DNA from: Roseateles sp. DAIF2
GTDB taxonomy: Bacteria; Pseudomonadota; Gammaproteobacteria; Burkholderiales; Burkholderiaceae_C
Length of the DNA: 64,000 nt
Direction: 5' to 3'
NCBI RefSeq assembly: GCF_015624425.1
Contig: NZ_CP049919.1
Span: 3,534,001 to 3,598,000, forward strand
The stretch's first letter is position 1. Each line of letters begins with the position of its first letter. Shown in pieces: positions 19,192 through 27,879 of this stretch. Made by a program: the position numbers and the translations under genes. Below the pieces are notes generated by a model. The model saw only the letters and a list, made by a program, of their open reading frames with translations, was not told where the DNA came from and ran no database searches.

Positions 19192-20226
19192 CTAGAGCGG
19201 TGCCTGACTCAGCACCCAGGCCTCGCCGCTGCGCTGCACGCGCAGGCCGAAGCCCTGCTCCAGGCTGCGCAGGAACACCGCGGTCTCCTGCGTGGAGAAG
19301 GAACCCGAGACCTGCATCGCCCCCAGCTCCGCGCTGCCCAGCCGGATCGGCACGGCGCTGTAGCGGTTCACCTCCTCCAGCGCATCGGCCAAGCTGCTGC
19401 GGTCGAACTCGATGCGGCCATGCTGCCAGGCGAGCTTGCGGCCCATGGCCTGCGGCTGCGACAGGGCCACCAGCATCTGCCCCGGCGCGCTGACGGCCAC
19501 CTGGCCGACGCCCAGCCGGATCGGCCGCGCGCCGGCCGGCGCCGCGGCGGTCTTGAACACCTCCACCACGCCCTCGTACACCGTGACCTCGACGCGGCCG
19601 CCGGCGCGCCGCTGCACCAGGAAGCGCGTGCCGACCGCGCGCACCAGCGTGTCGCCGACCAGCACCTCGAAGGGCCGCGCCCGGTCCTTGGCCACCTCGA
19701 ACAGGCCCTCGCCGCGCTCCAGCACCACCCGGCGCTGCGCGGCGCTGTAGGCCACGCGCAGGGTGGAGGCGGCATTCAGCTCGGTGCGCGAGCCGTCCGG
19801 CAGGGCCACCGGCGCCGGCGTGCCGATCGGCGTGCTGTGCACCGAGGCGACATTCAGCCCGGTGCCGGCCGGCGACGCTAGATCGTCCCGCCACAGCAGC
19901 AGGGCCAGCGCCATCATCATCATCATGCCCAGCGAGGCCAGCGCCCCAGCCGGCCGCAGCCAGGCCCCGCCCCGGCGCGGCGCGTGCTGCCGCGGCGAGG
20001 CTCCCTCGCCTTCTGCTGCGGCGGCGAACGGCGCGCGGCTGGCCGTGGCCCACAAGAGCGCATGCTCGTCCAGCAGGCGCGGATGGCTAGCATCCGCGGC
20101 CAGCCATTGCTGCAGCGCCCGCCGCTCCTCGGCGTCCAGCGGGCCGGCATCGATGCGCACCACCCAATGGCGCGCCTGGGCCTCGGCCTGCGGCGTGCGT
20201 TCGAAGTTCATCACCCGGCCGCTCAT
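19192..20226 (-). CDS. FecR-family anti-sigma/signal-transducing protein
   Basis: A 344-residue protein with a cytoplasmic N-terminal sigma-binding region containing W-x-V/A-R-hydrophobic (HWVVRID) and WLAADASHPRLLDE. One membrane segment follows (about residues 94-112, beginning LASLGMMMMM), then a periplasmic FecR domain (VALPDGSRTELNA, GEGLFEVAKD) and a C-terminal STN-like part (about 265-344). It senses the occupied TonB receptor in the periplasm and releases or activates the ECF sigma factor. Start and stop codons overlap the sigma gene by 4 bp (ATGA), so the pair is translationally coupled. Confidence 0.93.
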   Translation of the reverse strand: MSGRVMNFERTPQAEAQARHWVVRIDAGPLDAEERRALQQWLAADASHPRLLDEHALLWATASRAPFAAAAEGEGASPRQHAPRRGGAWLRPAGALASLGMMMMMALALLLWRDDLASPAGTGLNVASVHSTPIGTPAPVALPDGSRTELNAASTLRVAYSAAQRRVVLERGEGLFEVAKDRARPFEVLVGDTLVRAVGTRFLVQRRAGGRVEVTVYEGVVEVFKTAAAPAGARPIRLGVGQVAVSAPGQMLVALSQPQAMGRKLAWQHGRIEFDRSSLADALEEVNRYSAVPIRLGSAELGAMQVSGSFSTQETAVFLRSLEQGFGLRVQRSGEAWVLSQAPL

Positions 20227-20762
20227 GCCCGCTTCTCCCCCGCCAGCCCGCGCAGGGCCCGGCCGCCGCCCTGGCGCTCGGCCAGCGCCTCATGGCACAG
20301 CTGCAGCGCGCGCGTGATGTGGCGCTCCACGGTCTTGGTGGAGATGCCCAGGCGCGCGCCGATCTCGGCATGCGAGAGGTTGTCGATCTTGCGCAGCCGG
20401 AAGACCTCCAGGCATTTGGGCGCCATGCGCTGCATCGCAGCCTCCACCGCGGCGATCAGCTGGCGCTCCTGCATCTGCGCCTCGGGGTTGGCGCCGGGCG
20501 CGATCACGCCCAGCACGTCGAGATCCATCATCGTGTCGGTGGCGCGCGTGGTGCGCTTGCGCAGCTCGCTGAGGGCCAGGTTGCGCGCCACGGTGTAGAG
20601 CAGCGCCTCGCTGACCGGCGTCCGGCCGCCCAGCTCGGCCGCATAGACGCGCAGAAAAGCCTCCTGCGACACATCGGCCGCGTCGGCCGTGTTGCCCAGC
20701 AGGCGGCGCACATAGCGTTCCAGCATCTTGCTGCGGCGCTGGTAGATCTCGATCAGGTTCAT
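20223..20762 (-). CDS. FecI-like ECF sigma factor
   Basis: A 179-residue sigma-70 family protein with region 2 (YVRRLLGNTADAADVSQEAFL) and region 4 helix-turn-helix (LSHAEIGARLGISTKTVERH). The short size and pairing with FecR identify the FecI class of extracytoplasmic-function sigma factors. It probably directs transcription of the receptor operon that starts at 19092, whose 99-bp leader lies just after fecR. The C-terminus carries a short Arg/Gly-rich extension. The 139 bp upstream of it, up to the DadA-like gene, hold no gene that I can see. Confidence 0.94.
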   Translation of the reverse strand: MNLIEIYQRRSKMLERYVRRLLGNTADAADVSQEAFLRVYAAELGGRTPVSEALLYTVARNLALSELRKRTTRATDTMMDLDVLGVIAPGANPEAQMQERQLIAAVEAAMQRMAPKCLEVFRLRKIDNLSHAEIGARLGISTKTVERHITRALQLCHEALAERQGGGRALRGLAGEKRA

Positions 20763-20901
20763 GCGGAAGGCGGCCCCGGCATCACCTCACCGGGCACGAC
20801 AGGTCCCCGGTTCTGCGGATGATGATGCAAGCAAGACGCGCCCCCACCCCCCATCCCCCACAGGGTAAACGCGCAGTGACGCTGAAGCCGCTTCACTCGG
20901 C

Positions 20902-22167
20902 TCAGGCCGGCGCGAAGCGCGCGGGCAGGAAGGGCGCGGCCTCGACCAGGGGCGGCCGGCCCGTCATCAGGTCCGCCAGCAGCCCCGCGCTGGTCGGCCC
21001 CAAGGTGAAGCCCTGGTGGCCATGGGCGAAGTTGAACCAGAGGCCGGGATGGCGCGGCGCCGCGCCGATCACCGGCTTCATGTCGGCGCTGCAGGGACGG
21101 CTGCCCAGCCAGGGTTCGGCCTCGACCGGCCGGCCCAGCTCCAGCAGCTGTCGCGCCTCGGCCTCGGCCGCCTCGATCTGGGCCAGCCGCGGCGGCGCGT
21201 CGAGGCGCGCGATCTCGGCGCCGGTGGTCAGGCGCAGGCCGCGGCTCTGCGGCGCCAGCACATAGCCGCGCTCGGCATCCAGGGTCGGCAGCTGCAGCGT
21301 CGCGCCGCCGCTGAAATGGCGGTGATAGCCGCGCTTGGGAAAGAGCGGCAGGCGGTAGCCGAAACGCCGGATGCAGGCATCCGACCAGGGCCCCAGCGCG
21401 ACCACCGCCTGCGCCGCGGACAGGCGCCCTGCCTCGGTGTCGACCTGCCAGCCGCCGCCGCGGGTCTGGCTCAGGCTGTCGGCATCGCCCCGCAGCAGGC
21501 GGCCGCCCGAGCGCTGGAACAGCGCCGCATAACGCTCCACCAGGGCGCCGGGATCGCTGACGCTCCAGGAGTCGAGCCAGTGCACCGCCCCGGCCAGCGG
21601 CAGGCGCAGGGCCGGTTCCGCCGCCGCGAGCGCCGCCGCGTCCAGCGCCGCGAAGTCGATGCCATGCTCGCGCCGCAGGCGCTCGGACTCGGCCAGCGCC
21701 GCCTCGAGCCGCCGCGGCTGGCGGTAGATCAGGCGCAGACCCTGCCGCTGCACCAGCTCGCCCGCGCCGGCCAGCTCGATATAGCGCTGATGGGCCGAGG
21801 TGGCATGCGCGATCAGCGAGGCATAGGCTTGACCGATGCTCCGGTGGCGCCGCGGCGCCGAATGCCACCAGTAGCGCAGCAACTGCGGCCAGGAGGCGCA
21901 CAGGCCGCCGAGCTGCCAGCGGATGTCGAGCCGGCGCCCCCAGGCGGCCGTCAGCAGGGTGGGCAGGTCGCGCGGAAAGGCATAGGGCTCGACCGCCTCG
22001 CGCTGGATCACGCCGGCATTGCCATACGAGGTCTCGCGGCCCGGCTCGCGCCGGTCGACCAGGGTCACCGAATGCCCGCGCAGCGCCAGCTCCAGCGCGG
22101 TGCAGGTGCCGACCATGCCGGCGCCCAGCACCAGGACCTCCCGCGAGGATGAGGTGGATGAATTCAT
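20902..22167 (-). CDS. FAD-dependent oxidoreductase, D-amino-acid dehydrogenase (DadA)-like
   Basis: A 421-residue protein starting at the ATG at 22167 behind AAGGAA. The N-terminal FAD site is VLVLGAGMVGTCTALELALRG followed by VDRREPGRETSYGNAGV, which is typical of DadA. The C-terminal part has the family HGHQGFTLGPTSA motif. The enzyme oxidises D-amino acids to keto acids and passes electrons to the quinone pool at the inner membrane. It is co-directional with the sigma/receptor/peptidase genes downstream, and a D-amino acid oxidiser would fit the breakdown of a peptide with D residues. It may also be an independent DadA paralogue. Confidence 0.88.
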   Translation of the reverse strand: MNSSTSSSREVLVLGAGMVGTCTALELALRGHSVTLVDRREPGRETSYGNAGVIQREAVEPYAFPRDLPTLLTAAWGRRLDIRWQLGGLCASWPQLLRYWWHSAPRRHRSIGQAYASLIAHATSAHQRYIELAGAGELVQRQGLRLIYRQPRRLEAALAESERLRREHGIDFAALDAAALAAAEPALRLPLAGAVHWLDSWSVSDPGALVERYAALFQRSGGRLLRGDADSLSQTRGGGWQVDTEAGRLSAAQAVVALGPWSDACIRRFGYRLPLFPKRGYHRHFSGGATLQLPTLDAERGYVLAPQSRGLRLTTGAEIARLDAPPRLAQIEAAEAEARQLLELGRPVEAEPWLGSRPCSADMKPVIGAAPRHPGLWFNFAHGHQGFTLGPTSAGLLADLMTGRPPLVEAAPFLPARFAPA

Positions 22168-22272
22168 GCGTTCCTTCTTGTCTCCTGGCCGCATCATCGG
22201 CCAGGAGACGGAACGCATGGGGCGCTGTGCGCCCCCATCGGGGAATCCCTAGGGGGCCGCTACGCCGCGGAA

Positions 22273-22304
22273 CCCGGCATGCGCGAGGGGCTGCGCATGT
22301 CGGG
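22273..22304 (-). terminator. hairpin after the M14 carboxypeptidase gene
   Basis: The arms CCCGGCATGCGC and GCGCATGTCGGG pair over 12 positions with one G-T mismatch and an 8-nt loop. It sits 12 bp after the carboxypeptidase stop. No long T-run follows. A second short hairpin lies at 22217-22238 (ATGGGGCGC / GCGCCCCCAT). Confidence 0.45.
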
Positions 22305-22315
22305 TCCGCCTGGCC

Positions 22316-24637
22316 TCAGGGCGTGAAGCTCGTCTGCAGGCTCGCGCCCGAGTAGGCGCGGTAGCCGTACAGGCCGATGTAGAGCCAGCCCGGGGCCGGA
22401 CTGCTCAGGCTGCAGGTCTCGACATTGGTGCTGCCCTCCTTCTTGCAGTTGTAGCTGCTGGCGGTCGGTTTCTGGCCCGGCTGGGTGAACAGGTCCAGGT
22501 CGCCGGTGCCGCCGCTGGTGCGCACCTGCAGCTGGGTGGTGCCGGCCGGCACCGCGATCTTCCAGTAGCGCCAGCTGCCGGTGGCGCCGGCCAGGCCGCC
22601 GACGCTCTGGTTGTTCAGCAGCACCGGCACGCCGTCGTCGCTCAGCACCACGCTGCGGCTGGTGTTGGCGCTCAGGCCCTCGTTGTCGGTCACCGTCAGG
22701 CGCACGTTGTAGCTGCCGGCCGCGGCATAGGTCTTGACCGGGTTGGCGCCGCTGGCGGTGCTGCCGTCGCCCAGTTCCCAGCTGCGCGTCGCGATGCTGC
22801 CATCGCTGTCGCTGCTGCGGTCGCTGAAGGAGACCGTCAGGCCGTTGACGCTGTAGTCGAAGGCGGCCTGCGGCGGGGTGCCGCCGGTGCCGGACTCGAT
22901 GTCCAGGTAGACGGCGCTCACCGCGCCCCAGTTGCCGGCGCTGTCACGCCCGCGCAGATAGACGATGTGCCGCCCGACTGCGAGCCCGCTGGTGTCCACC
23001 GTGGCGCGCACCGCCTCGGAGGCCGCGTCGAAGCTGCCGTCGGCCGCCGTCATCGGCCGCGCCACCGCGCCGGCCTGCCAGGGCGCGAGGTCGAGGTAGT
23101 ACTCAGCCGCGCTGGCCACCTGGGTCGGCTCGGCGCCATTGCTGTTGTTGTAGCGGGTGTCGTCGATGCGGGCCGTCAGGGTCACCGGCGTGCCCGCGCG
23201 CACCCGGGCTGCCGACAGCGCCGGCTCCAGGCTGTCCGGGCCGGCCGGCGTGATGTAGGGCGTGCGCGCCACCTTGGCCGCGTAGATCAGGGCCGGCAGA
23301 TTGCCCGGCAACAGGGTGTTGCTGTAGTAGCTGCACTGCTCGAAGAAGGCCGTGCCCAGCTCGAAGGTGAAGGCCGCGACGCCCAGCTCGCCGTAGCTCG
23401 GACCGTCGCTGGTGCCGTCGGTCTCGTACAGGCTCAGCGAACGCTGCGGCGTGTGGCCGTTCCAATAGGCGAACTTGCGGCCCAGGGTGGCGAGCTGGCG
23501 GTCGTTGCCGGCCACCGTGCCATTGGTACCCCAGGGCCATAGCAGCAGGCGGCCATGGCTGTGGATGTCCAGGTGGATGCCGCTGGTGTCCAGCGGCGCG
23601 GCATCGCCGCGGTTCGGGCCGCGGCGGTCCGGCCAGAGGCTGCGGATATAGGCCTCGATCGCGCGGGTCTCGGGCTCGGAGGCGGCGCTGGCGCCGCGAT
23701 AGGTCTCGTTGCAGGCATTGCCGCTGGAGCCGGTGCCGCCGGTGGAGTTCCAGCCGAAGCCGAAGTTGCGGTTCAGGTCGGCGCCGCGGCTGTTGCTGGT
23801 GGCGCCGCAATAGGCGGTGTTGGTGTTCTTGCGCCAGAGCAGGCCGGTCTCGGCCTTCTTGCGCCCGTCGGGGTTGGTGACCAGCAGCAGATGCACCTCG
23901 TGGTGATCCAGGATCCAGCTCAGGTCGGCATCGACGCCATGGCCGTTGACCAGGCGCTTGGCGAACTCCAGCACCAGCGGCGTGGTCGTGTACTCGCGCG
24001 CATGGATGCCGGCATTGACGAAGAGCTTGGGCTTGTCGCCCGCGATCGCGCTGTTGGTGAGCTTGAGCACCTTGAGGTCATAGCCGCCGAGATTGCGGGT
24101 CTTCTGCCAGGAGTCGCCGATGTCGATCCAGCGCGCCAGCTGCGGCTTGGCGGCGATCAACGCATCGGCCTGGCTGAACACCTCCTCGACGGTCGGGTAG
24201 CAGCTGTAGCTCGGGATGCCGGCCTGGATCACGACATCGCCGGCGCGCGCCGCTTGTTGCTGCTGCTGGCGCTGCAGCTGCTGGAAGGCCGCGCTCTCGC
24301 GCTGCGCCTGCTGGCTCTGCTGCTCCCACCAGCCCTTGTCGGCCTCCAGGCGGAAGCCCTGGGCGCGCAGTTCGCGCGCCTCGGCCGGGCTGACCTGCAC
24401 GACGACATAGCCCAGCTCGTACTTCGATTCCAGGGTCTCGAAGCGACTGTGGGCGATCGCCTGGGCGCGCGCCAGGTCGCTGAAGTAGGCGCGCATCACG
24501 ACCCGGCCCTCGGCCGGCCGGCCGGAGATCTCATGCGCCTGGGCCAGCGGCCCGGCCAGCAGGGTCGCGGCGGCCAGGGCCGCGAGCCGGAATGCCTTTT
24601 TGCGTTTGACGCCTTTGTTGGATTGAACAGGAATCAC
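22316..24637 (-). CDS. secreted M14 zinc carboxypeptidase with PKD and PPC domains
   Basis: A 773-residue protein from a GTG at 24637, supported by AAGGAGG 8 nt upstream. It has a basic signal peptide (1-34, ending PLAQA), a propeptide-like region with a Gln-rich run (about 105-130), and the M14 catalytic domain (about 145-460) with zinc ligands His212, Glu215 and His359, substrate-binding RNF (290-292) and catalytic Glu426 (FTFELG). A linker (470-580), a PKD domain (about 588-666) and a C-terminal PPC domain (about 685-770) follow. It is an exported enzyme that removes C-terminal residues from peptides, with accessory domains for binding polymers or folding. It lies upstream of the DadA/FecI/TonB/peptidase set in the same direction but behind hairpins, so functional linkage is only possible. 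Confidence 0.93.
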   Translation of the reverse strand: MIPVQSNKGVKRKKAFRLAALAAATLLAGPLAQAHEISGRPAEGRVVMRAYFSDLARAQAIAHSRFETLESKYELGYVVVQVSPAEARELRAQGFRLEADKGWWEQQSQQAQRESAAFQQLQRQQQQQAARAGDVVIQAGIPSYSCYPTVEEVFSQADALIAAKPQLARWIDIGDSWQKTRNLGGYDLKVLKLTNSAIAGDKPKLFVNAGIHAREYTTTPLVLEFAKRLVNGHGVDADLSWILDHHEVHLLLVTNPDGRKKAETGLLWRKNTNTAYCGATSNSRGADLNRNFGFGWNSTGGTGSSGNACNETYRGASAASEPETRAIEAYIRSLWPDRRGPNRGDAAPLDTSGIHLDIHSHGRLLLWPWGTNGTVAGNDRQLATLGRKFAYWNGHTPQRSLSLYETDGTSDGPSYGELGVAAFTFELGTAFFEQCSYYSNTLLPGNLPALIYAAKVARTPYITPAGPDSLEPALSAARVRAGTPVTLTARIDDTRYNNSNGAEPTQVASAAEYYLDLAPWQAGAVARPMTAADGSFDAASEAVRATVDTSGLAVGRHIVYLRGRDSAGNWGAVSAVYLDIESGTGGTPPQAAFDYSVNGLTVSFSDRSSDSDGSIATRSWELGDGSTASGANPVKTYAAAGSYNVRLTVTDNEGLSANTSRSVVLSDDGVPVLLNNQSVGGLAGATGSWRYWKIAVPAGTTQLQVRTSGGTGDLDLFTQPGQKPTASSYNCKKEGSTNVETCSLSSPAPGWLYIGLYGYRAYSGASLQTSFTP

Positions 24638-24732
24638 GGTGAGGTCCTCCTTGTCATCGGCGCGCCGCTCGTGACGACCGCGCCTTCCCGGCGGCAAAAC
24701 GGTGCCGCCACCGTACTGCGTTTTTCTTGCTG

Positions 24733-25185
24733 CTACTGCTGTTCCAGCGCCAGCTGCCATTGCAGCCGCTGCAGCCGGCCCGCGGCCAGGCTCAGGCGCA
24801 GGCCGTCACGCCGGCCGCGCCAGCTGATCCAGGCGCAGTCGGCGTCCGGGGCCAGGTCTTGCCCGGCCGTGCAGGATTGCAGCAGCGGGCCCAGCCGGGC
24901 GCTCAGGGTTCGGGTCGTCGGGGGGGGTTGCAGCCGCTCGAGCTCGGTGGCCAGCGACTGCAGCAGTTGATGCTTGCGGCCCTGCCAGGCGTCCAGCTCG
25001 GGCTGCCAGGCGCCGCCATCGAACCAGCCGCGGCCTTGCGCCAGCGGCTGCAGTTGCTCGACCAGGGCGGTCGCCGCGGCCGGCCAGGCCTCCACGGCAT
25101 CAGCGGCCCGCGGGCCGGATGCCAGCAGGCCTAACAGGGCCAGGCACGCTGGCCAGGCCCATGCGGATTCTTGCCGCGCTCCCAT
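24733..25185 (-). CDS. exported hypothetical protein
   Basis: A 150-residue protein. The ATG at 25185 gives a signal-peptide-like N-terminus (to about residue 28, ASGPRAADA). The mature part is helical and rich in Leu, Gln, Trp and Ala, with two Cys residues (in LLQSCTAG and DADCAWI) that could form a disulphide. I recognise no family. It lies 95 bp upstream of the carboxypeptidase and 41 bp beyond a strong hairpin, so it probably belongs to a small separate transcript. The coding call rests on frame length, signal peptide and composition. Confidence 0.6.
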   Translation of the reverse strand: MGARQESAWAWPACLALLGLLASGPRAADAVEAWPAAATALVEQLQPLAQGRGWFDGGAWQPELDAWQGRKHQLLQSLATELERLQPPPTTRTLSARLGPLLQSCTAGQDLAPDADCAWISWRGRRDGLRLSLAAGRLQRLQWQLALEQQ

Positions 25186-25226
25186 GAGCGGCAAGTGTGC
25201 GTTTATCGCCCAATCTGGCGATCAGG

Positions 25227-25251
25227 GCTTACCCGCCCAGGGCGGGTAAGC
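25227..25251. terminator. strong hairpin between two small exported/membrane protein genes
   Basis: GCTTACCCGCCC and GGGCGGGTAAGC are perfectly complementary 12-base arms with almost no loop, giving about 11 stable pairs. It lies just after the stop of the membrane protein gene ending at 25265, as read on the minus strand. A smaller hairpin (TCGCC/GGCGA, 25206-25221) is adjacent. Confidence 0.6.
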
Positions 25252-25264
25252 AGACGCAACGGCG

Positions 25265-25669
25265 TCAGCGGCCCGCTGCAGGCATGGAGCGCAGCAGGCG
25301 CAGGCCCAGGAAGGTCAGCAGCAGCATCGCCAGCAGCCCGATCAACCACAGGATCCACAGCAGCGGTGTCAGCCAGCCCAGCGCCTTGCCCAGCCAGGGC
25401 AGGCCGTCACGGCCCATGTCGAGCGCCCATTGCAGGCCCTGCTGCAGGGTGCGCAGCAGGGATTCGTCGACCCAGAAGGCCAGCCAGGCCGGCATCTTCC
25501 ATTCGGCCGCGGCGCCGCCCAGGCGCTGCGCCTCGCCGCTGGCCAGCGCATGGGCCAGCCAATCCAGCAGCGCCCCGAGCAGCCCGATGCTTCCGCTCCA
25601 CAACAGCGCCAGAAAGGCGAACAGCAGCCAGATACCGATGCGCCAGCTGCGCGCGGATTGCGGCCCCAT
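25265..25669 (-). CDS. small integral membrane protein of unknown function
   Basis: A 134-residue protein from the ATG at 25669. It has an N-terminal membrane segment (about 12-36), an amphipathic Trp/Leu-rich middle (EWKMPAWLAFWVDESLL) and a C-terminal membrane segment (about 103-125). The longer frame to 25747 adds an Arg-rich stretch without a ribosome site. I do not recognise a family. It is flanked by a terminator-like hairpin on one side and an AT-rich gap with the MFS gene on the other. Confidence 0.65.
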   Translation of the reverse strand: MGPQSARSWRIGIWLLFAFLALLWSGSIGLLGALLDWLAHALASGEAQRLGGAAAEWKMPAWLAFWVDESLLRTLQQGLQWALDMGRDGLPWLGKALGWLTPLLWILWLIGLLAMLLLTFLGLRLLRSMPAAGR

Positions 25670-25815
25670 GCTCAGCTCGCGGCGCCCGCGGCGGGGCTCA
25701 AGGGATGGAACATCGACGACATGGGGCGAGCCTCTTCTCGTGAACAAAAACAGGCGCGCAGCTTAGGGCTTTCGCCGATTCGAAAAAATCAGAATCTTCA
25801 GGCGAAGGCCTTCGA

Positions 25816-27129
25816 TTATTTCGAAGCATGCGGCAGATGGTCGCCGAACAGCTCCGGATGGCGGCGCTGGTACCAGTCCTTGACCGACTCATGGTCCAGG
25901 CTCATCAGGGTCTTGAAGTCCGGCACCAGCAGAAAGCCCAGCGCGCTGACGGCCGACAGCAGGCCGAAGGCGATGTAGACCGCCGACACCTCCAGCTGCA
26001 GCAGCGCCAGGCCGGCCAGCGCCGGACCGGCGGCCGCGGCAATGTTCAGGGTCATCATGCCGACCGAGCTGAGCCGGGCGCGGAAATGCTGCGGGATCGC
26101 CAGCATGCGGTGCGTCTGGCCAACCAGCACGCCGCAGGAGTTGGCCAGGCCGACCAGGAACAGCGCCAGCACCAGGGTCAGGCCATGCTCGCTCCAGCCG
26201 GCCAGCGCCAGGCCCAGGCCCTGCGCCGCGGTGGCGCCGATGCGGGTGGCGTAACGCCCGATGCGCGCCGCCACCCAGGCCGAGCCGCCCAGAGCGCCCA
26301 GCAGCATGCCCAGCGCCAGGCCGGTCTCCGCCGCGCCCAGCCAGGCGCCCGACAGGCCCAGCGACTTGACCTTCAGCGGCACCAGCATCGTGAAGGCCGG
26401 GAACATGAACAGCACGCCGACGAAGTTCACCAGGGTCCAGCCACGCTCCAGCGGCATCAGCCAGCAGGCGCGCAGACCCTCGTGCAGATCGCGCTTCCAG
26501 GCCGCCAGGCCGCGCCCGGAGCGCGCCGGTGGCAGCAGCCGCGGCAGGCGCCGCGCCAGCAGCACCGCGCTGAACAGCAGGCCGGCCTGCAGCCATAGCG
26601 CCACGCCCGTCGACCAGGCCAGCGCCAGCCCGCCCAGCGCCGGCCCCAGCACCCGGCCCAGCGACTGCGCGCCGCGCTGCAGGCTCAGCGCCTCGGGCAG
26701 CTGCTCGGCGCTGACCATCTCGCCGGCGACATTCAGGATCGCCGGCATCAGCAGGCCGCCAGCCAGCGCGCCGAGCAGCGCCGCCAGCAGCACCCCGCCC
26801 AGGTGGTAGAGGTCCAGGCTGACCAGCGTGGCCAGCAGCAGCGCGGCCAGCATGTAGAGGCCCAGGCCCGCCATGATCAGGCGGCGCTTGGGCAGGCGGT
26901 CGCCCAAGGGCGACAGGGCCGGCATCACGAAGAAGGCCATCGCCGAGGCCGCGAAGCCATAGATGGCCAGGTCGCGCGCGCCGCCATGGCTGGCGATCCA
27001 CCAGGGCGTGGCGACCGCGCCGACCATCAGGGCCAGCATGTTCAGCACCTCGCTGGCCAGCAGGGCCTTGAACGGCCGCCCCAGGGCCGCGATGCGGCCG
27101 CTCCATCCCCTTGTTGCAGCAGCTGACAC
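25816..27129 (-). CDS. MFS transporter
   Basis: A 437-residue protein with about twelve membrane helices and the loop 2-3 motif LGDRLPKRRL. It resembles the EntS/MFS_3-type permeases (WWIASHGGARDLAIYGFAAS, then GRVLGPALGGLAL), often exporters. The start is a GTG at 27129 with a GGGGAG site upstream; no better ATG precedes the first helix. The C-terminal tail is hydrophilic (DHESVKDWYQRRHPELFG). Substrate unknown. It follows a lipoprotein gene with a 70-bp gap. Confidence 0.88.
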   Translation of the reverse strand: MSAAATRGWSGRIAALGRPFKALLASEVLNMLALMVGAVATPWWIASHGGARDLAIYGFAASAMAFFVMPALSPLGDRLPKRRLIMAGLGLYMLAALLLATLVSLDLYHLGGVLLAALLGALAGGLLMPAILNVAGEMVSAEQLPEALSLQRGAQSLGRVLGPALGGLALAWSTGVALWLQAGLLFSAVLLARRLPRLLPPARSGRGLAAWKRDLHEGLRACWLMPLERGWTLVNFVGVLFMFPAFTMLVPLKVKSLGLSGAWLGAAETGLALGMLLGALGGSAWVAARIGRYATRIGATAAQGLGLALAGWSEHGLTLVLALFLVGLANSCGVLVGQTHRMLAIPQHFRARLSSVGMMTLNIAAAAGPALAGLALLQLEVSAVYIAFGLLSAVSALGFLLVPDFKTLMSLDHESVKDWYQRRHPELFGDHLPHASK

Positions 27130-27199
27130 CGGTCGATCGCTCCCCGTTTTCCTGGCTTGTGGCTATCGTCGTCGGGGATTATGCGGGCGGCCGGAGGCC

Positions 27200-27778
27200 T
27201 CAGCCGGGACGGGTCTTGCTCGAGCCGGCAGCCTCGCGCGCGGGCGGGCAGGCCTGCGCCTGCGCATAGCCGCGCAGGAAGGAGCGGCGTGCCAGCCCGG
27301 CCTTGATCGCCGCGGCCGTGCTCTCGGAATGGCGCTCGGCGCCACTGAGCTTGCGCACCCAGCCGCGCAGCGGCACGACGCCCTCGGCCGCGCTGCGCAG
27401 CGCGCCGTACACCGCATTGCCGGCCGCCTCGCTGCCCTGCTCGACCCAGCCGGCATCGCCCGGCTTCTCGGGCGGCGCATCCAGGTCCGGCCCCAGCACC
27501 TCGTCCAGCGCGAGGATCTGCTGCTGCAGATCGGCACAGGCCGGTGGCACGGGCGCGGCATAGGGCGCCTTGCGCGCCTCCAGCAGCACCGGCGGGATCG
27601 GCGTCTTGCTGAGATTCAGGTCCTGCAGCGGTGCGCTGGCGGCCTCGGTGATGCGTTCGGTGGCGCCCGGCTTGGCGACCGCGCCCTGCTCCGTCTTGCC
27701 GCTGCTGGCGCAGCCCTGCAGCAGCAGCAACAGCGCGACGGCGGCCAGGACGCCGCCGGTTTTTTCTTTCTTCTTCAA
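27200..27778 (-). CDS. hypothetical lipoprotein
   Basis: A 192-residue protein with a lysine-rich start, a hydrophobic segment and a lipobox LLLQGC (Cys23), so it is exported and lipid-anchored. The mature part has two more Cys residues (PPACADLQ and QACPPA) and is largely helical. I recognise no family. It is transcribed in the same direction as the neighbouring MFS and acyl-CoA hydrolase genes, but with 70-100 bp gaps. Confidence 0.75.
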   Translation of the reverse strand: MKKKEKTGGVLAAVALLLLLQGCASSGKTEQGAVAKPGATERITEAASAPLQDLNLSKTPIPPVLLEARKAPYAAPVPPACADLQQQILALDEVLGPDLDAPPEKPGDAGWVEQGSEAAGNAVYGALRSAAEGVVPLRGWVRKLSGAERHSESTAAAIKAGLARRSFLRGYAQAQACPPAREAAGSSKTRPG

Positions 27779-27879
27779 GAGCCCTCCCCGGGCGATGGTT
27801 GTTGTCGGCGCCGGACTCTAGCAGCCGGCCCGCACCATCGCGCGCGCCTGGCGCCCGCGGGGACGGCGAATCTTCATCA

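Noticed and set aside
16615..20762. Plain iron-siderophore uptake locus
   Set aside because: FecIR plus a TonB receptor would fit, but no siderophore reductase, ABC importer or biosynthesis gene is nearby, and the following genes are a permease and two peptidases. Kept only as an alternative.
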